This document shows positions 16,450-25,364 of a stretch of 64,000 nucleotides of DNA, piece after piece (position 1 is the first letter of the stretch; the number at the start of each line of letters is the position of its first letter). The stretch is taken from NCBI RefSeq assembly GCF_034440735.1, contig NZ_CP140098.1, positions 184,001 through 248,000 on the forward strand, read 5' to 3'. The notes beneath the pieces were generated by a model. The model saw only the letters and a program-made list of their open reading frames with translations. It did not search any database and had not been told where the DNA came from. A program made the position numbers and the translations under genes. This DNA is from Deinococcus sp. AB2017081 (lineage in GTDB: Bacteria; Deinococcota; Deinococci; Deinococcales; Deinococcaceae).

Positions 16450-19400
16450 ATGGACACACCTCCGCCTGACCCACGGGTGGAGGCGCTGCGGCATCTGCGG
16501 ATCCTCGACACCCCGCCGGAAGCCCCGTACGAGGACGTGGTGCGCCTCGTCGCGCGGCGTTTCGACGTGCCGATCGCCCTGGTGAATTTTATCGACGCCG
16601 ACCGGCAGTGGACCAAGGCGCAGGTGGGGATCGACCTCGGCCCGCTCCCCCTCGACCAGAGCGGGTGCGCCGTCACCGTGAGGGAGAACACGCCCGTGGT
16701 CGCGCCCGACACCACGCTCGACCCCCGCTTCCGGCACCTCGACGCCGTGACCGGACCGGCCGGCATCCGCTTCTACGCCGGGGTGCCGGTCGTCACCGCG
16801 TCCGGGCATGCGGTGGGCACCGTGTGCGTCCTGGACCGGCGGCCGCGCACCTTCACGGACGAGGACCTGCGCGACCTGCGCGCCTACGCGGATCTGGTGA
16901 GCCACAGCCTCGCGGCCCGCCCGGAGGCCATGACGCGCCTCGACGCGCTGGACGCCCTCGAGGCCCACGACCTGGCGATCGTGGCCGTGGACGCCGACCG
17001 CCGCATCCTGTTCCTGAACGGGGCCGCCCGGCACCTGTACCGCGTGCAGGCCGACCCCCGGGGCGAGCTGTTCACGGCCCTGGCACATGCGGCGTTCCTG
17101 AACGCCACGGACAGGGCGCGCTGCGAGGCCGCCATGCGCGACGGGCAGCCGTGGATCGGTGACGCCCTGCACACCCGGCACGACGGTCAGGTCATGCAGG
17201 TGGAGCTCCGCGTGAGTCCCACCTTCGACCGGGAGGGCCAGCCGCGCGGGCACGTCCTGCTGGTGCGGGACGTCACGCAGCAGCGGCGGGCCGAGACGCT
17301 CAAGGAACAGCTGCTCGGACACGCGGAGGAGACCCTGAGCCTGCACGCGCCCGACGGCACGGTGCTGTACGTGAACCGCACCGACGCGCACCGCACCGGC
17401 CTGACCCCCGAAACGCTCGTGGGTCGCAACGGCTTCGAGATCATCCACCCGGACGACCACCACCGCGTGCGGCATGCCTTCACGCACCCGCACCCGGACG
17501 GCGCGCCCCACCGCGTCACGTGGCGGCAACGCACGCTGGACGGGTCGTGGCGGTCCATGGAATCCATGCTGGCGCCCATCACGGACGCCGGTGGGCACCT
17601 GCAGCACATCCTGATGGTCAGCCGCGACGTGACCGAACGCCTCGTGAACGAGGAACGCCTGCGGCTGCTGGAATCCGCGGTGCTCGCGTCCCGGCAGGGC
17701 CTGATCATCACGACGGCCGCGTCCGTGGACGGCCCCGGGCCGCGCGTGGTGTTCGTGAACGAGGCCTTCACCCGCCTGAGCGGCTACGCCCCGGAGGACA
17801 TCGTCGGGAGGTCACCCACGATCCTGCACGGCCCGGACACCGATCCGGACACCGTGCGGCGCATCGTGGACGGCGGCCGGCGGTGGGTGTCCATGGACGA
17901 GACCATCCTGCACTACGCCAAAGGCGGCCAGCCGTACTGGGTGCAGATGTCCATGACGCCCGTGAAGGACACCGCCGGGTGGCACTCGCACTGGGTGAGC
18001 GTGATGCGGGACGTGACGCGCGACCGCCAGCAGGACCTGCTCAACCGCGACCGCCGCGAGGTGCTGGAACGTGTCACGCGGGACCGTCCGCTGCCGGAGG
18101 TGCTGGGCGCGCTGCTGGACAAGGTGCGGCACCAGATGCCGGACGTGCTGCCCAGCGTGCTGCTGCTCCAGGACGGGCGGCTGTCGCCCGCGACCGACGA
18201 CGGTCTGCCGCGCGGGCTGCGGGACGCCGTGACCGGCCTGGAGCCCGGCCCGCACGGCACGCCCTGCGGTCAGGCCGTGCACCACGCCCGCACCGTGATC
18301 GCCGCCGACCTCCTGAACGACCCCCAGTGGGCGCACATGCAGCAGCTGGCCCGCAGCCTGGACGTGCGCTCGTGCTGGAGCACGCCCATCCTGAGCGGGG
18401 AGAACACCGTGCTGGGCACCTTCGCGGTGTACGCCCGGCAGCCGCGCGCGCCGAGCCCGTGGGAACTGGCCGTGCTGGAGGACACGGCCCGCCTGACCGC
18501 CGTGATCGTGGCCCGCTACCGGGCGCAGGAGGACACCCGCCGCCTCGCGCTGTACGACCCGCTCACGGATCTGCCGAACCGCCGGTCGTTCACGGATCTC
18601 GTCCGGCAGGCCATCCACGCACACCGGCCCGGCACGCTGGTCGCCGTGGGCCTGCTCGACGTGGACCGGTTCAAGAACGTGAACGACTCGTTCGGGCACG
18701 CGCTCGGCGACGACCTGCTGCGGCAGGTGGCCGCCCGACTGCAGGGCGCGCTGGGCCGCGACGGACAGGTGGCCCGCATGGGCGGCGACGAGTTCACGTT
18801 CCTGGCCGTCCTGGCGTGCGCCGCGGATCTCCAGCCGTACGCGCAGCGCGTCCTGGGGGCCTTCGATGCGTCCTTCGACCTGGCCGGTCAGGAGGTGTTC
18901 ATGCGCAGCAGCGTGGGGATCGCCCTGTACCCCGACGACGCGCACACGCCCGACGAGCTGCTGCGGCTGGCCGACATCGCCATGTACCACGCCAAGCGCC
19001 GGGATCTGGGGTGGGCCGCCATGCGCTCCGGCGGGCGGGCCTCCGCGCGGCGGCGCGTGCAGCTGGAGGTCGCGCTGCACCACGCCCTGGAACGCGACGA
19101 GCTGCGCGCGCACTACCAGCCGATCGTGGACGCCCGCACCGGGCAGGCCGTGGAGGTCGAGGCGCTCATGCGCTGGCACAGCCGCGACCACGGGCCCGTC
19201 AGTCCCGCCGAGTTCATTCCCGTCGCAGAGGACACGGCCCAGATCGTCACGCTCGGCCAGTGGATGCTGCGCCAGGCGTGCCACGACGTCGCGCGGCTGC
19301 AGCGCACGCACCCGGGCCTGCGCGTGGCGGTGAACGTCAGCCCGAAACAGTTCCAGCACCCGGACCTCGTCGGGATGGTGCGCGCCGCCCTGCGCGACCA

Positions 19401-19836
19401 CGACCTGCCGCCCGGGCAGCTGACGCTGGAGATCACCGAGGGGGTCATGATGGATCAGGTGGAGTCCGTGCGGCGTATCTGCGAGCTGCGCGCCCTGGGT
19501 GTGCGGGTGGCCATCGACGATTTCGGCACGGGCTTCTCCAGCCTGCACTACCTGAAGAACCTGCCCCTGAACAGCCTGAAGATCGACCGAACCTTCGTGG
19601 AGCAGCTGCGGCAGCACCCGCAGGGCGTGGACGCGCACATCATGCAGTCCGTGGCACACCTGTGCCGGGGGCTCGACCTGGAACTCACGGCGGAGGGCGT
19701 GGAGACGCGCGAGCAGACGGAACTGCTGCGCGGCATGGGCATGACCCTGCTGCAGGGCTGGCATTTCGCCCGGGATCTGCCCATCGACGCCCTGAGCGCG
19801 TGGCTGGACGCGCACGCGCCGCACGCAGCCCCCTGA
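16450..19836 (+). CDS. GAF-PAS-PAS-PAS-GAF-GGDEF-EAL protein
   Basis: A 1128-residue cytoplasmic cyclic-di-GMP protein. The order is GAF (about 20-155), three PAS modules (about 165-525, DVTQQRRAE and DVTERLV closing two of them), a second GAF (535-680), GGDEF (690-850) and EAL (865-1115). GGDEF is intact near residue 778, so cyclase activity is possible. The position of the RxxD inhibitory site reads GRDG, so product inhibition is probably absent. EAL keeps EAL, DDFGTGFSS and TAEGVETRE, so phosphodiesterase activity is also possible. The ATG at 16450 is preferred; a GTG at 16399 is in frame. Neither has a clear ribosome site. Confidence 0.5.
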   Translation: MDTPPPDPRVEALRHLRILDTPPEAPYEDVVRLVARRFDVPIALVNFIDADRQWTKAQVGIDLGPLPLDQSGCAVTVRENTPVVAPDTTLDPRFRHLDAVTGPAGIRFYAGVPVVTASGHAVGTVCVLDRRPRTFTDEDLRDLRAYADLVSHSLAARPEAMTRLDALDALEAHDLAIVAVDADRRILFLNGAARHLYRVQADPRGELFTALAHAAFLNATDRARCEAAMRDGQPWIGDALHTRHDGQVMQVELRVSPTFDREGQPRGHVLLVRDVTQQRRAETLKEQLLGHAEETLSLHAPDGTVLYVNRTDAHRTGLTPETLVGRNGFEIIHPDDHHRVRHAFTHPHPDGAPHRVTWRQRTLDGSWRSMESMLAPITDAGGHLQHILMVSRDVTERLVNEERLRLLESAVLASRQGLIITTAASVDGPGPRVVFVNEAFTRLSGYAPEDIVGRSPTILHGPDTDPDTVRRIVDGGRRWVSMDETILHYAKGGQPYWVQMSMTPVKDTAGWHSHWVSVMRDVTRDRQQDLLNRDRREVLERVTRDRPLPEVLGALLDKVRHQMPDVLPSVLLLQDGRLSPATDDGLPRGLRDAVTGLEPGPHGTPCGQAVHHARTVIAADLLNDPQWAHMQQLARSLDVRSCWSTPILSGENTVLGTFAVYARQPRAPSPWELAVLEDTARLTAVIVARYRAQEDTRRLALYDPLTDLPNRRSFTDLVRQAIHAHRPGTLVAVGLLDVDRFKNVNDSFGHALGDDLLRQVAARLQGALGRDGQVARMGGDEFTFLAVLACAADLQPYAQRVLGAFDASFDLAGQEVFMRSSVGIALYPDDAHTPDELLRLADIAMYHAKRRDLGWAAMRSGGRASARRRVQLEVALHHALERDELRAHYQPIVDARTGQAVEVEALMRWHSRDHGPVSPAEFIPVAEDTAQIVTLGQWMLRQACHDVARLQRTHPGLRVAVNVSPKQFQHPDLVGMVRAALRDHDLPPGQLTLEITEGVMMDQVESVRRICELRALGVRVAIDDFGTGFSSLHYLKNLPLNSLKIDRTFVEQLRQHPQGVDAHIMQSVAHLCRGLDLELTAEGVETREQTELLRGMGMTLLQGWHFARDLPIDALSAWLDAHAPHAAP

Positions 19837-19860
19837 ACGCCCGGCACACCCCGGATAGGC

Positions 19861-19889
19861 TTGACGCCCCGTGCATACCGCGCTAGAGT
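19861..19889 (+). promoter_or_regulatory. Near-consensus promoter directly before a terminator
   Basis: TTGACG (19861-19866), exactly 17 nt, then TAGAGT (19884-19889): one of the strongest sigma-70-type promoters in the window. Transcription should begin about 19896, and the terminator hairpin starts at 19899. The promoter therefore either makes a very short RNA or drives the methyltransferase gene only when the terminator is read through. Confidence 0.5.
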
Positions 19890-19898
19890 GTTCCAATC

Positions 19899-19921
19899 AC
19901 CGCCTGAGAGGGCGGTTTTTT
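19899..19921 (+). terminator. Intrinsic terminator
   Basis: ACCGCC (19899-19904), loop TGAGAG, GGCGGT (19911-19916) and a run of six T (19916-19921) form a textbook rho-independent terminator. It could end the long GGDEF-EAL transcript as well as the transcript of the promoter at 19861. Confidence 0.5.
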
Positions 19922-19963
19922 CGTCCCCTCCCCACAGCACGCCTGCGCCACCTGGAGGTTGCC

Positions 19964-20614
19964 ATGACCGCAGCGCCCGCCGCCCGCCCCCTCCTTCCCC
20001 GCGCGGCCCGGGTGGTGCTGGCGGGACTGACGCTGGCGCATGTGGCCCTGCGCGTGTGGGTGCGCGCCCGGCCCCGCCCGATCCCGTACGGCTGGGCGTG
20101 GCTGCTGGAGAACCCGTGGCGGCGGCGCTACCGCGACCCTGGGCGGCTCGCGGACGCGTGCGCCCTGAAGCCCGCCGACCGCGTGCTGGAGGCCGGCTGC
20201 GGCTCGGGGCTGTTCACGCCCGCCCTGGCGGCCCGCGCCGGGCACGTGACCGCCCTGGACGCCGACCCGCGCTATTTGGCGCACGCGGCGCGCCGGACGG
20301 CCGGCGCGGCGAACGTGACCGCCGTGCACGGCGACCTCGCCGCGCTGCCCCTGCCGGACGCGAGCGTGGACGTGGTCGTGCTCGTGTCGGTGCTGACGGA
20401 GGTGCCGCGCCCGGTGGACGCCCTGCGCGAGTGCGCGCGCGTGCTGCGGCCCGGCGGGCGCATCGTGGTGGGCGAGGAACTGTTCGCGCCGGAGTACGTG
20501 CGGGCGGGCACGGTGGACGCGTGGGCGCGCAGCGCAGGCCTGGAACGGGTGGCGCGGCAGGGCGGCGCGTGGGCGTACCTGCACACCTACGCGCCGCCCC
20601 ACTCCTGGCGCTGA
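19964..20614 (+). CDS. SAM-dependent class I methyltransferase
   Basis: A 216-residue protein with a short hydrophobic N-terminal stretch (about residues 12-35, possibly a membrane anchor) and a class I Rossmann methyltransferase core: motif I VLEAGCGSGLF, acidic LDADPRYL, motif post-II HGDLAALPLPD and LRECARVLRPGGRIVVGEE. GGAGG sets the ATG. It follows the terminator at 19899 and precedes the molybdopterin oxidoreductase, which has its own leaderless promoter. The substrate is unknown; relatives methylate small lipophilic molecules. Confidence 0.5.
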   Translation: MTAAPAARPLLPRAARVVLAGLTLAHVALRVWVRARPRPIPYGWAWLLENPWRRRYRDPGRLADACALKPADRVLEAGCGSGLFTPALAARAGHVTALDADPRYLAHAARRTAGAANVTAVHGDLAALPLPDASVDVVVLVSVLTEVPRPVDALRECARVLRPGGRIVVGEELFAPEYVRAGTVDAWARSAGLERVARQGGAWAYLHTYAPPHSWR

Positions 20615-20680
20615 CCGGCCCGCCCGGCGCGCGGGCAAGTGGCCCTCGCCCCGCCGGGCCCACGCGCGTACACTCCGCGC

Positions 20681-22717
20681 ATGACGGCCTCCCCGACCCG
20701 CGACGTGCTGCTCACCTGCCCGCTCGACTGCCCGGACGCGTGCCGCCTGAAGGTCACGGTGGGCCGTGACACGCCGGACGGCCCCGAGCGGATGCTGAAG
20801 GTCACGGGGGACGCCGCGCACCCGGTCACGAGGGGCTTCGCGTGCGTGAAGACCGTGCACTACCCCGCCCGCGCCAACCACCCCGAGCGGCCCCTGTTCC
20901 CCCTGCGGCGCGTGAACCCCAAGACGGACGCCGAGCCGGTGTGGGAGCGCGTGACGTGGGACGCCGCCCTGGACGACATCGCCGCCCGCCTGCGGACGCT
21001 GCTGGACACGCGCGGCCCTTCAAGCATCCTGCGCTACACGTACGCGGGCACCATGGGCCTGATGGAGGGGCACCACGCGCACGCCCTGTTCCGCGCGCTG
21101 GGCACGCCGGAACTCGACGAGACGATCTGCGCGTCGGCGGGCACGGCCGCGTGGACGATGGGCTACGGCACCCGCTACGGCGTCGACCCGCACGACGTGG
21201 CGCACGCGCGGCTGATCGTGCTGTGGGGCATCAATTCCCTCAGCACCAACAGCCACCTGACGCCGCACCTGACGGCGGCGCGGAAGGCCGGCGCGCGGAT
21301 CGTCTGCGTCGACCCGTACCGCAACCGCACGGCGGCGTTCGCGGACGAGCACCTGAAGATCGTGCCCGGCACGGACGCGGCCCTCGCGCTGGGCGTGATG
21401 CACGAGCTGTTCGCGCACGGCTGGACGGACGTGGCCTACATCGCGGAGGCCACGCAGGGCGTCGAGGAACTGCGGCAGGCCGCCGCCGAATGGACGCCCG
21501 AACGCACCGCGTCCGTCACCGGCCTGGACGCCGAGACCGTCCGCGCGTTCGCCCGCGCCATCGGCACCACGCGGCCCACCTACATCCGCGTGGGGTACGG
21601 CATGACGCGGCACGAGACGGGCGGCACGAATCTGCGCGCCGTCACGCTGATTCCCGCCCTGACCGGCGACTGGCGACACCGGGGCGGCGGCTGCACCCTG
21701 AGCACCAGCGGGGCGTTCAAGCTCAACCGCACGCGGCTGGGCGCGCAGCACCTCCTGCCCGCAGACGTGCCGCACGTGAACATGAACGAACTGGCGACCG
21801 CCCTGCGCCCCGAGGGGGATTTTGGCGCGGCGTTCCTGTACAACTGCAACCCCGCCGTCGTCGCGCCCGACAGCGCCCGCGTCCGCGCCGGCCTCCAGCG
21901 CCAAGACCTGCTGGTGGTCGTGCTGGAACAGGCCATGACCGACACCGCCCGCCTCGCCGACTACGTGCTGCCCGCCACCACCTTCGCCGAGCACCCCGAC
22001 CTGTACACCAGCTACGGACACCACTGGCTGGGCCACAACCCCCAGGCCATCGACGCGCCCGGCGAGACCCGCCCGAACTCGTGGGTGTTCCAGCAGCTCG
22101 CGCGCCGCCTGGGCGTCACCGACCCCAGCGTGTACTGGACGGTGGACGAGCTGATGGCCGAGCTGCTGAATACCGACCACCCGCACCTGCACGGCATCAC
22201 GCCCGAACGCCTGAAGGCCGAGGGCAGCGTGCCGCTCACCCTCCCGGACGACTTCCAGCCGTACGCGCACGGCGCGGAGACGCCCAGCGGGAAGGTGCAG
22301 CTCTCGCCCGCGCCCACGTACGTCCCGCCCGTTGCCACGCTGAACGCCGAATACCCCATCCGGCTGCTCACGCCGCCCGCGCACCACTTCCTGAACAGCA
22401 CCTACGGCACCCTGGACAACCTGAACCGCGCCGAGGGCACCGAACCGCACGTCATGATCCACCCCGCCGACGCCGCCGCCTACGCCCTGGAGGACGGAGC
22501 CCACGCCACCCTGACCAGCGAGATCGGCACCGTGCAGCGCCGCGTCCGCGTGACCGATGCGGTGCAGCCCGGCGTGGCCGTGCTGGAAGGGACGTGGTGG
22601 GGCCTCAGCGCCCCCGACGGCGAGAGCATCAACGCCATCACCGCCCAGACCCTGACCGACCTGGGCGGCGGGAGCACGTTCCACAACACGCGGATACGGG
22701 TGGAGCCGAAGACCTAA
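20681..22717 (+). CDS. Molybdopterin-dependent oxidoreductase (DMSO reductase family, formate-dehydrogenase-like)
   Basis: A 678-residue single-subunit molybdopterin enzyme. It has an N-terminal [4Fe-4S] motif (CPLDCPDAC, then FACVK), the molybdopterin core (YAGTMGLMEG, LIVLWGINSLSTN, VCVDPYRNRT) and a C-terminal molydopterin-binding domain (RLLTPPAHHFLNSTYG). No Tat signal is present, so it is cytoplasmic. The substrate is unknown; a two-electron oxidation or reduction is expected of the family. A TACACT box (20669-20674) 6 nt before the ATG with no ribosome site indicates a leaderless mRNA. No dedicated accessory subunit is adjacent. Confidence 0.5.
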   Translation: MTASPTRDVLLTCPLDCPDACRLKVTVGRDTPDGPERMLKVTGDAAHPVTRGFACVKTVHYPARANHPERPLFPLRRVNPKTDAEPVWERVTWDAALDDIAARLRTLLDTRGPSSILRYTYAGTMGLMEGHHAHALFRALGTPELDETICASAGTAAWTMGYGTRYGVDPHDVAHARLIVLWGINSLSTNSHLTPHLTAARKAGARIVCVDPYRNRTAAFADEHLKIVPGTDAALALGVMHELFAHGWTDVAYIAEATQGVEELRQAAAEWTPERTASVTGLDAETVRAFARAIGTTRPTYIRVGYGMTRHETGGTNLRAVTLIPALTGDWRHRGGGCTLSTSGAFKLNRTRLGAQHLLPADVPHVNMNELATALRPEGDFGAAFLYNCNPAVVAPDSARVRAGLQRQDLLVVVLEQAMTDTARLADYVLPATTFAEHPDLYTSYGHHWLGHNPQAIDAPGETRPNSWVFQQLARRLGVTDPSVYWTVDELMAELLNTDHPHLHGITPERLKAEGSVPLTLPDDFQPYAHGAETPSGKVQLSPAPTYVPPVATLNAEYPIRLLTPPAHHFLNSTYGTLDNLNRAEGTEPHVMIHPADAAAYALEDGAHATLTSEIGTVQRRVRVTDAVQPGVAVLEGTWWGLSAPDGESINAITAQTLTDLGGGSTFHNTRIRVEPKT

Positions 22718-22749
22718 ACGCATTTTTATCTTTCCAGGTCGGCGTTTTT
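22716..22749 (+). terminator. Possible weak terminator
   Basis: AAACGC (22716-22721) pairs with GCGTTT (22742-22747), and five T close the element (22745-22749). The loop is 20 nt, so stability is doubtful. It marks the left border of the AT-rich island. Confidence 0.5.
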
Positions 22750-22824
22750 CGTGTCAAGCCCCAATGTTGCATGGGCAGATTTGGCAATACCGATACGTAC
22801 ATTCGCGTAACATCAACACACAAG

Positions 22825-24042
22825 ATGCCGAAGCTACAGCGAGGACAGACTGCAAATGTGACCCCAGACGTTTTGATCTGGGCACGTGAGCGGTCACGCC
22901 TTGATGTAGAAGCCGTCGCGCATCTCCTACGCGTCGATGCTAATTTGGTTGAACAGTGGGAAAACGGGTCATCTCGACCTACAGTGCCGCAGGCCCGTAA
23001 ATTAGCCGAAATATACAAAAGACCTGTTGCTGTCTTTTTCTTGTCATCTCCACCGAAAGATTTTTCAGTTATTGAGGAATATAGAGTTCACCGGCTCAGT
23101 GAGAATGAATCGGCCTCAAAAGCTCTATCTCTTGAATTGCAATCAGCGCAAGAAACTAGAGATAATCTCATAGATATCGCCGATGAGAAAGGAGATGAGT
23201 TTTTACCATTTAAGCTAACATCCAATTTGGATCATAGTATTGTAGATACAGCCGTCAAAATAAGATCTCAAATGGGAATCAGCAGATCTGAGCAGATAAA
23301 TTGGAAGTCAACAGATATTGCTTTGCGACATTGGATTAATTCGGTTGAAAATCTTGATGTTTTAGTTTTCCAATCGAGCAAGTTCGATGTACGAGAGGCA
23401 CGAGGATTTTCAATCTTTAATGAGATTCTACCAATAATTCTCCTTAACGGAAAAGATGCTCCTGCTGGAAAGATATTCACACTTATACATGAATTAGTTC
23501 ATTTATCCTTGGTTAAGGATAATAGAAACATCATTGAATATGTTAACCAAGATGGAAACAAGGGCAAGACACAGGATAAAAAAATAGAAGAATTCTGTGA
23601 TAACGTAGCAAGTGAAATCATTCTTCCGCAAGAAATGTTTGCAAAATACATTTCAGATTCTAGACAGACAATTGATCTAGCTTTTATATCTACTATAGCG
23701 CGGCATTTTTCGGTGAGTAGGGATATGGTTCTTCTAAGACTAAGAAGGCACCATTACATCACTTTCGATAAGTACTTAGAGCTAAAAAACTCTCTTGACA
23801 AAGAATATGAAGCGATCAGATTAGCCAAGATAGAAAAATCTAAGAGCTCTCCAGGGGCTGCTCCGCCTCATTATATGACCTTACGCGACCTGGGGATAAC
23901 TTATACTCGCGTAGTCTTGGAGGCGTTGAATGAATCAGTTATATCAGCTAGCACGGCTTCTGGATTATTAAGACTAAAAACTAAGCACTTCGATAAACTT
24001 TCCGACGCGTTGATGGATAGAATGACCCAGGTGGCGTCATAA
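22825..24042 (+). CDS. XRE-HTH plus ImmA/IrrE metallopeptidase-domain protein (antitoxin-like)
   Basis: A 405-residue protein encoded in strikingly AT-rich DNA. An XRE helix-turn-helix (about 18-70: VAHLLRVDANLVEQWENG, KLAEIYKRPVAVFFL) is followed by an ImmA/IrrE zinc-peptidase domain with HELVH at about residues 222-226. A helical C-terminal tail (LRDLGITYTRVVLEAL) is typical of proteins paired with DUF4411. It overlaps the DUF4411 gene by one base. The ATG at 22825 fits the family N-terminus; an in-frame ATG at 22771 is less likely. The domain order differs from the radiation regulator PprI, so it is not that gene. An antitoxin/regulator role is inferred. Confidence 0.5.
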   Translation: MPKLQRGQTANVTPDVLIWARERSRLDVEAVAHLLRVDANLVEQWENGSSRPTVPQARKLAEIYKRPVAVFFLSSPPKDFSVIEEYRVHRLSENESASKALSLELQSAQETRDNLIDIADEKGDEFLPFKLTSNLDHSIVDTAVKIRSQMGISRSEQINWKSTDIALRHWINSVENLDVLVFQSSKFDVREARGFSIFNEILPIILLNGKDAPAGKIFTLIHELVHLSLVKDNRNIIEYVNQDGNKGKTQDKKIEEFCDNVASEIILPQEMFAKYISDSRQTIDLAFISTIARHFSVSRDMVLLRLRRHHYITFDKYLELKNSLDKEYEAIRLAKIEKSKSSPGAAPPHYMTLRDLGITYTRVVLEALNESVISASTASGLLRLKTKHFDKLSDALMDRMTQVAS

Positions 24043-24509
24043 TGGCTTACTGCTTGGACAGCAGTTCTCTAATACACGCATGGAGCCGGACATACCCGAT
24101 TGAGCATTTCCCTAGTTTATGGGCTAACATTAAAAATGGTATAGATTCAGGGTTGATTTTTGTATGTAGAGACGTACTCCTAGAGTTGGAAAAGAAAGAT
24201 GATGGTCTCCACGATTGGCTCAAACAAAACCTCACCGAGTCTCAAATGCTAGATTTAGATGGAGAAGTTCAGAACCAATTAAGAATCATATTGGCAGACT
24301 ACCCTAAATTTGTAGAAAGTAGGGGCATCAGAAATGGAGCAGACCCGATAGTAATAGCCACAAGTAAGGCGCATGATTTGACAGTGGTCAGCGAAGAGCA
24401 ACTCTCTTTGGATGGAAAACGAGTAAAAATTCCCAACGTCTGCCAAGACATTGGGGTTAACTGTATCAACTTCATGACCTTAATTAAGGAGGTGAAGCTG
24501 AGGATTTAG
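24042..24509 (+). CDS. DUF4411 (PIN-like) protein, probable toxin
   Basis: A 155-residue DUF4411 protein: MAYCLDSSSLIHAW with an early Asp, GLIFVCRDVLLELEKK and GADPIVIATSKAHDLTVVSEE, which place the acidic residues of a PIN-like ribonuclease fold. It starts one base inside the stop of the ImmA/IrrE gene, the standard arrangement of this predicted toxin-antitoxin pair. The codon use is AT-rich, unlike both flanks, indicating recent transfer. The gene ends 4 nt before the convergent DUF1801 gene. RNA cleavage is inferred, not shown. Confidence 0.5.
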   Translation: MAYCLDSSSLIHAWSRTYPIEHFPSLWANIKNGIDSGLIFVCRDVLLELEKKDDGLHDWLKQNLTESQMLDLDGEVQNQLRIILADYPKFVESRGIRNGADPIVIATSKAHDLTVVSEEQLSLDGKRVKIPNVCQDIGVNCINFMTLIKEVKLRI

Positions 24510-24512
24510 ACC

Positions 24513-24950
24513 CTACCCCACCGCCCGTCTCACCAGCTCCGTGATCCTCTGCTCCCCGTCCGCGCTCAGTTCCGTCAGCGCGTAGGACGTGGGCCACATC
24601 AGCCCGTCGTCCAGTTTCGCCTGGTCGCTGAAGCCCAGCGTGGCGTACCGCGCGCCGAATTTCTTCGCGTCCTGGTAGAAGCACACGACCTTGCCGTCCT
24701 GCGCGTACGCAGGCATGCCGTACCACAGCCGGGGCACCAGCCCGGGCGCGGCGGCGGTGATGATGCGGTGCAGCGCCTCGCCCAGCGCGCGGTCGGGCCC
24801 GGTCATCTTGGCCAGCCGGGCCAGGACGGCCTGCTCGCCCTCCTCGCGGGTGGCGGCGTGTTTCGCCTCGGCCTTCGCCTCGCGGGCGCGTTCCCTCATG
24901 GCGGCGCGTTCCTCGGCGCTGAAGGCGGGGGTGGCGGCCTTGCGGGTCAC
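24513..24950 (-). CDS. DUF1801 family protein
   Basis: A 145-residue protein with a charged N-terminal helix (ERAAMRERAREAKAEAKHAA) and a DUF1801/YdhG-like domain (GLVPRLWYGMPAYAQDGKVV, KFGARYATLGFSDQAKLDDG). The fold resembles the iron-chaperone-like frataxin family, but the function is unknown. It is the third gene of a minus-strand operon after AraC and VOC genes, and its ATG overlaps the VOC stop by 4 nt. A different DUF1801 protein occurs at 10585. Confidence 0.5.
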   Translation of the reverse strand: MTRKAATPAFSAEERAAMRERAREAKAEAKHAATREEGEQAVLARLAKMTGPDRALGEALHRIITAAAPGLVPRLWYGMPAYAQDGKVVCFYQDAKKFGARYATLGFSDQAKLDDGLMWPTSYALTELSADGEQRITELVRRAVG

Positions 24951-25360
24951 GACCGCACCTCCTGAATGCGGATGAGGTTCCCGGCGGGGTCGCGCACGGC
25001 GCAGTCGCGGACGCCGTACGGCTGATCCATGGGCTCCTGCACGACGTCCACCGTGCCGGTCTGCACCCGCTCGAAGGTGGCGTCGAGGTCGGGTGTGGCG
25101 AGGAGCAGCGTGGCGTAGGTACCCTTGGCCATCATCTCGGCGACCGTGCGGCGCTCCGTGTCGCTCAGGCCGGGCGTGGCGTCGGGCGGGTACAGGACGA
25201 CGCTGGTGCCGGGCTGCCCGGCGGGGCCGACGGTGATCCAGTGCCGGCCGCCGTACTCGACGTCGCTGCGCACCTCGAAGCCCAGGGTGTCGCGGTAGAA
25301 CGCCAGGGTGGCGGCGGGGTCGGTGTGCGGCAGAAAGCTGGAGTGGATGGAGAGGGTCAT
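24947..25360 (-). CDS. VOC (glyoxalase-like) family protein
   Basis: A 137-residue VOC protein: SSFLPHTDPAATLAFYRDTL, GTYATLLLATPDLDATFERV and DCAVRDPAGNLIRIQEV. The ATG at 25360 lies 4 nt after the AraC stop, so the pair is co-translated; a longer in-frame extension upstream lies inside the AraC gene and is not a separate start. The ligand is unknown. The AraC partner may sense the molecule this protein binds. Confidence 0.5.
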   Translation of the reverse strand: MTLSIHSSFLPHTDPAATLAFYRDTLGFEVRSDVEYGGRHWITVGPAGQPGTSVVLYPPDATPGLSDTERRTVAEMMAKGTYATLLLATPDLDATFERVQTGTVDVVQEPMDQPYGVRDCAVRDPAGNLIRIQEVRS

Positions 25361-25364
25361 GCCG

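Larger units (their letters stand above)
22718..24509. other. AT-rich genomic island (about 1.8 kb)
   Basis: Base composition changes abruptly after the molybdopterin gene and again at 24510. The segment holds only the ImmA/IrrE-DUF4411 pair. No integrase, terminal repeat or tRNA was seen at the borders, so it may have entered by homologous or illegitimate recombination. Confidence 0.5.

Noticed and set aside
17520..19896. Long frames on both strands over the GGDEF-EAL gene
   Set aside because: The GAF/PAS/GGDEF/EAL motifs fix the true frame; the others show no domain.
22825..24042. ImmA/IrrE gene as the radiation regulator PprI/IrrE
   Set aside because: The HTH precedes the protease domain and there is no C-terminal GAF-like domain, the DNA is AT-rich, and it is paired with DUF4411.
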